DNA of 8,788 bases. Origin: Pseudomonadota bacterium. Lineage in GTDB: Bacteria > Pseudomonadota > Gammaproteobacteria > Xanthomonadales > Xanthomonadaceae. A program made the position numbers and the translations under genes. This document shows, in pieces, positions 6,716 through 8,788 of the stretch. Positions within the stretch are counted from its first letter, which is position 1, and each line of letters starts with the position of its first letter. The notes beneath the pieces are model-generated. The model did no database searches and was not told where the DNA came from. It was given only the letters and a program-made list of their open reading frames with translations. The stretch lies in assembly GCA_023423605.1 (NCBI GenBank), contig JAFAFF010000065.1, positions 1-8,788 on the forward strand, given 5' to 3'.

Positions 6716-6744
6716 GCAGAGCACGGCTCACGTCCGCGCTCTGC
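6716..6744. terminator. Hairpin between convergent pyrF and protease genes
   Basis: GCAGAGC at 6716-6722 pairs with GCTCTGC at 6738-6744. After one mismatch, CGG/CCG extends the stem inside, leaving a 7-base loop. It lies 8 bases after the pyrF stop and 12 bases beyond the protease stop, the right place for a bidirectional terminator. Neither strand has a T-run after the stem, so strength is uncertain. Confidence 0.5.
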
Positions 6745-6756
6745 TCCATACGCTGC

Positions 6757-7578
6757 TCAGGGCGTGCCCACGATGCGCTGGATGAAGGCGTCGATCTCCG
6801 CTGATGCCAGCCGTGCATAGACGCCCGGCGAGCCTTCGCGCGCACAGCCGAAGCCCCAGCTCACCACGCCCAGCTGGATCCAGCCGCGGTCAGCCGCTCT
6901 GACGAACAGCGGACCGCCTGAATCGCCGAAGCAGGAATCCTGGCCGCCACGTCCGGCGCACATTTCCAGCTGGCCATGCACGGGCGAACGCCCGGCATAC
7001 TGTCGCTGGCACTCGCTGACGGGTATGAATGGCACGCTGACTTCCTGCATGCGCGCGGGACGATTGCCGCCCTCGCTCAGGTCTCCCCAACCCGCCACGT
7101 CCAGCAGACGGCCCTCCTGCTCGTAACCACTGCCTTCGGCTCCCGGCAGCCGTACCGGCTCGATATCGGTGATCGGTGTCGCCAGCCGTAACAGGGCCAC
7201 ATCCGCCTTCCGGGAGGATGCGTAGGTGGGGTGGATATGGACACCGGTCACGGGGATCGTCTTTCCCGACCCGTCGTCCAGCTGCGTCTGTCCCACCCGC
7301 ACGCCGAACGTGTCCTTTTCGTTATAGACGCAGTGGGCGGCGGTGAGCACCCACGATGGCGAGATCAGCGTGCCGCCGCACCAGTGCCGCTGCAGGGGCG
7401 TCGAGCCCAGCGAGAATCGCTGGACGCTGACCAGGAACGGGTAGCCCCCGTCGGGTACATCGATACCGCCGACGATCAACGGCCTGACCGACGAGCGCGT
7501 GGTGTCGTCGGCGCCGATGGCCGGGCCCGCGGGCAGGGCCAGGAACACGGCCGTCGCCAGAGGAAAAAAGGTGCGCAT
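6757..7578 (-). CDS. Secreted trypsin-like serine protease (peptidase family S1A)
   Basis: A 273-residue preproenzyme. The Sec signal peptide (about 1-22, ending AIG-A) is followed by a short propeptide and the mature start IVGG at 35-38. The catalytic triad is His82 (LTAAHC), Asp126 (ADVALL) and Ser220 (GDSGGP). Asp215, six positions before the GDSGGP serine motif's second Gly and equivalent to chymotrypsin Asp189, predicts cleavage after Arg or Lys; SWGFGC with GSPGVYARL gives the matching open S1 pocket. Six cysteines form the three usual disulfides: 67-83, 190-207 and 216-245. Odd point: the residue before IVGG is Leu34, not Arg or Lys, so self-activation by trypsin-like cleavage is not expected. 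ATG 7578 is chosen because GGAG lies 7 bases before it; an in-frame GTG at 7602 would fall inside an inverted repeat. There is no extra C-terminal domain. It diverges from the final lipoprotein gene and converges on pyrF. Confidence 0.94.
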   Translation of the reverse strand: MRTFFPLATAVFLALPAGPAIGADDTTRSSVRPLIVGGIDVPDGGYPFLVSVQRFSLGSTPLQRHWCGGTLISPSWVLTAAHCVYNEKDTFGVRVGQTQLDDGSGKTIPVTGVHIHPTYASSRKADVALLRLATPITDIEPVRLPGAEGSGYEQEGRLLDVAGWGDLSEGGNRPARMQEVSVPFIPVSECQRQYAGRSPVHGQLEMCAGRGGQDSCFGDSGGPLFVRAADRGWIQLGVVSWGFGCAREGSPGVYARLASAEIDAFIQRIVGTP

Positions 7579-7585
7579 GATCGAT

Positions 7586-7589
7586 CTCC
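7586..7589 (-). promoter_or_regulatory. Shine-Dalgarno of the protease gene
   Basis: GGAG on the minus strand, 7 bases before ATG 7578. It decides the start over GTG 7602 and lies only 3 bases from the inverted repeat at 7593-7613. Confidence 0.75.
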
Positions 7590-7592
7590 GCA

Positions 7593-7613
7593 GCGTCGAC
7601 ACACCGTCGACGC
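7593..7613. repeat. Perfect 8-bp inverted repeat upstream of the protease gene
   Basis: GCGTCGAC at 7593-7600 and GTCGACGC at 7606-7613 are perfect reverse complements separated by ACACC. The repeat lies just upstream of the protease ribosome site. It could be an operator for a dimeric regulator or, if transcribed, a hairpin in the 5' leader that affects translation or RNA stability. Confidence 0.7.
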
Positions 7614-7637
7614 CTCCATCCCAGCCGCATTCGACCA

Positions 7638-7659
7638 GCGCCGCTGTGACCGGCGGCGC
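7638..7659. repeat. GC-rich inverted repeat in the divergent region
   Basis: GCGCCGC at 7638-7644 and GCGGCGC at 7653-7659 are perfect reverse complements. A G-U and a G-C pair can extend the stem to 9 pairs with a 4-base loop, TGAC. Being purely GC-rich it could be a chance event in this DNA, or part of the protease leader if transcription starts upstream of it. Confidence 0.45.
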
Positions 7660-7814
7660 AGGGAGTATCGCGCCAGCACCTGCCCTACACGGATATCAGG
7701 CGATTGCCGGATCTGCCGCCTCCCCTGCGCGCGCTTTCCCACCTGCCTTGTGATTCAATGGCTTGGAACAACTACAGGGGTACGGACGGCCCTGTCTTGC
7801 TGCCGCCATGCATC

Positions 7815-7836
7815 ACCGGTCAAGATGCAGACCGGT
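7815..7836. repeat. Perfect 7-bp inverted repeat upstream of the lipoprotein gene
   Basis: ACCGGTC at 7815-7821 and GACCGGT at 7830-7836 are perfect reverse complements separated by AAGATGCA. The repeat ends 2 bases before the GGGGAG ribosome site of the lipoprotein gene, the same placement as the repeat before the protease gene. The two repeats do not share sequence. Operator or leader hairpin are both possible. Confidence 0.6.
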
Positions 7837-7838
7837 CT

Positions 7839-7844
7839 GGGGAG
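7839..7844 (+). promoter_or_regulatory. Shine-Dalgarno of the lipoprotein gene
   Basis: GGGGAG lies 11 bases before ATG 7856. The spacing is a little long but supports 7856 over an in-frame ATG at 7808, which would put the inverted repeat and this site inside the coding region. Confidence 0.55.
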
Positions 7845-7855
7845 TCCGAACCACG

Positions 7856-8788
7856 ATGTCGACAATCAACCGGCGCAGGCTGCGCCATGCATGGGCCTTC
7901 GGTACGCTGGCGCTGCTGTCACTGGCGGCCTGCCGCCGCGATGCACCTGATCCTGCCATTCCGGCCGCCGAGCCGGTGGCCGCGGTGCAGGCGATGGCGC
8001 GGGCGATCGCCGACAACGACCTGGTCGCTTATGCCCGGTCGTCGGTGCCGCCGGACCAGTTCACCCGGCTGGAACAGGCCTGGGCGCAGGGACACAGCCG
8101 TTGGCCCCTGACCGAACTGCCCCTGCATGAGCAGTTGCTGCCGCTGCTGCAGGCACTGTCGTCGGAAGGGGCAAGCCAGCAACTGCAGCGCAGCTTCGAC
8201 CGCCAGCTGGCCGGCCAGGCGGCGGCAGTACGCCAGGCGGCGCAGTCGATGGGATTGTTCGGGGTGCAGTACCTGCGTCATCAGACGATCTACACGCCGA
8301 GCCAGCAGGCGCATTACATCCAGGTGGTGGAAACCCTGGCGGCATGGGCCGGTGGGGCGCCGCTGAGCGACCGCGCGCGCGCGCGCGCCAGCATCGCCGC
8401 GCTGGTCGAGGCCGCCCGGACAGCGGGAATCATCGATGATGCCCAGCTGGCCCAGGCGGGCATGGTCACCAGCCTGGGCCAGCTGGGGCCGTTCATCGGC
8501 ACCCTGAAGGCGGTGCTGGCCAGCTATGGGCTGGACCTGGATGCCTCGTTGCGTGGGGTAACCGGCGAGGTGCTGTCGCTGCAGGGCGACAACGCCCTGG
8601 TGGGCCTGCAGTATCCGCTGGCCGGAAAGACCATCACCCTGCAGATTCCGCTGACCCGTCGCGACGGGCACTGGTATCTCACCCGCACGCTGGCCGATAC
8701 CGACGCATTGCTGCGTGGCGCGCAGGCCGCATCGGCGACGGTTTCCGGGCTGCCCACGGACGCAGGGGACGCAGCGGACCCCCGGGCT
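7856..8788 (+). CDS. Uncharacterised lipoprotein, N-terminal 311 residues (3' end outside window)
   Basis: The frame runs open from ATG 7856 to the last base, so the gene is truncated by the window. The basic N-region (NRRRLRH) and hydrophobic core end in the lipobox LAAC with lipidated Cys26; Arg follows, so outer-membrane sorting is likely. Residues about 41-225 are largely helical and Gln/Ala/Leu-rich. A shorter beta-rich part at about 236-277 has alternating hydrophobics and ends RRDGHWYLTR, a pattern seen in small lipoprotein beta-domains where a 'dG.WYl' strand closes a sheet. From about 288 the sequence becomes an Ala/Asp/Thr-rich linker, suggesting another domain follows. I do not recognise the family. 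An alternating CG tract encodes Arg-Ala repeats at 173-178. It diverges from the secreted protease, so shared regulation is possible but not shown. An ATG at 7808 is an alternative start but would lengthen the signal N-region to 27 residues. Confidence 0.82.
   Translation, partial: MSTINRRRLRHAWAFGTLALLSLAACRRDAPDPAIPAAEPVAAVQAMARAIADNDLVAYARSSVPPDQFTRLEQAWAQGHSRWPLTELPLHEQLLPLLQALSSEGASQQLQRSFDRQLAGQAAAVRQAAQSMGLFGVQYLRHQTIYTPSQQAHYIQVVETLAAWAGGAPLSDRARARASIAALVEAARTAGIIDDAQLAQAGMVTSLGQLGPFIGTLKAVLASYGLDLDASLRGVTGEVLSLQGDNALVGLQYPLAGKTITLQIPLTRRDGHWYLTRTLADTDALLRGAQAASATVSGLPTDAGDAADPRA
8372..8388 (+). repeat. CG dinucleotide tract, eight units, inside the lipoprotein gene
   Basis: Eight consecutive CG units plus one C encode alternating Arg and Ala (residues 173-178). 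Gain or loss of one unit would shift the reading frame about 200 bases upstream of the beta-rich domain. The alternating purine-pyrimidine tract could also adopt Z-form DNA under supercoiling. Confidence 0.85.

Larger units (their letters stand above)
7614..7855. other. Remaining divergent intergenic region, protease / lipoprotein
   Basis: This is the largest non-coding stretch in the window (277 bases from 7579 to 7855). Besides three inverted repeats it holds a less GC-rich segment around 7748-7780. A weak promoter for the lipoprotein gene may start with TTGTGA at 7748-7753 (4 of 6), but no good -10 follows at normal spacing. On the minus strand GATACT at 7664-7669 (4 of 6) is a weak -10 candidate for the protease. 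I see no small gene, RNA gene or mobile element in it. Confidence 0.4.

Noticed and set aside
7919..8671. Open frame of 250 codons antisense to the final lipoprotein gene
   Set aside because: The plus-strand frame has a lipobox, a ribosome site and sensible composition. The antisense one is Gln/His/Arg-rich and has no start signals.

Overview
The window is strongly GC-rich chromosomal DNA whose protein sequences look like those of a xanthomonad gammaproteobacterium, most likely Stenotrophomonas or a close Xanthomonas relative. This rests on recalled resemblance of the thymidine kinase, the PyrF with a DLKFFD motif, Rep and the OpgD C-terminus. I could not run a search.

Layout, left to right. 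The 3' end of a glucan biosynthesis gene (opgD-like, +, to 278) converges on thymidine kinase (tdk, -, 298-918). Upstream of tdk on the same strand lies a secreted Sel1/TPR-like protein (-, 947-1654). A short divergent promoter region separates it from the Rep DNA helicase (+, 1755-3731). A hairpin follows, then a GNAT acetyltransferase (+, 3799-4317). This converges on a YceH/DUF480 protein (-, 4333-4983). Divergent from YceH is a two-gene unit: an e(P4)-like HAD phosphatase lipoprotein (+, 5084-5989) overlapping orotidine-5'-phosphate decarboxylase (pyrF, +, 5986-6708). PyrF converges on a secreted trypsin-like serine protease (-, 6757-7578). A 277-bp divergent region with three inverted repeats then leads to an uncharacterised lipoprotein (+, 7856 to the window end, truncated).

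Function. Most of this is ordinary housekeeping: pyrimidine synthesis and salvage (pyrF, tdk), replication restart (rep), envelope glucan synthesis (opgD) and small enzymes. Three products carry lipoprotein or Sec-type signals besides the Sel1 protein or near it: the phosphatase lipoprotein, the protease and the final lipoprotein. The accessory-looking part is the right end, where the protease and the unknown lipoprotein diverge from a shared hairpin-rich control region.

I see no tRNA, rRNA, CRISPR array, insertion sequence or attachment site, and no gene-free stretch longer than 300 bases. I do not see a clear previously undescribed multi-gene system. The best leads are the protease/lipoprotein divergon, a CG dinucleotide tract inside the lipoprotein gene, TAGAAT/TACAAT -10 boxes set so close to tdk and rep that their mRNAs may be leaderless, and a thymidine kinase that has lost most of its zinc ligands.
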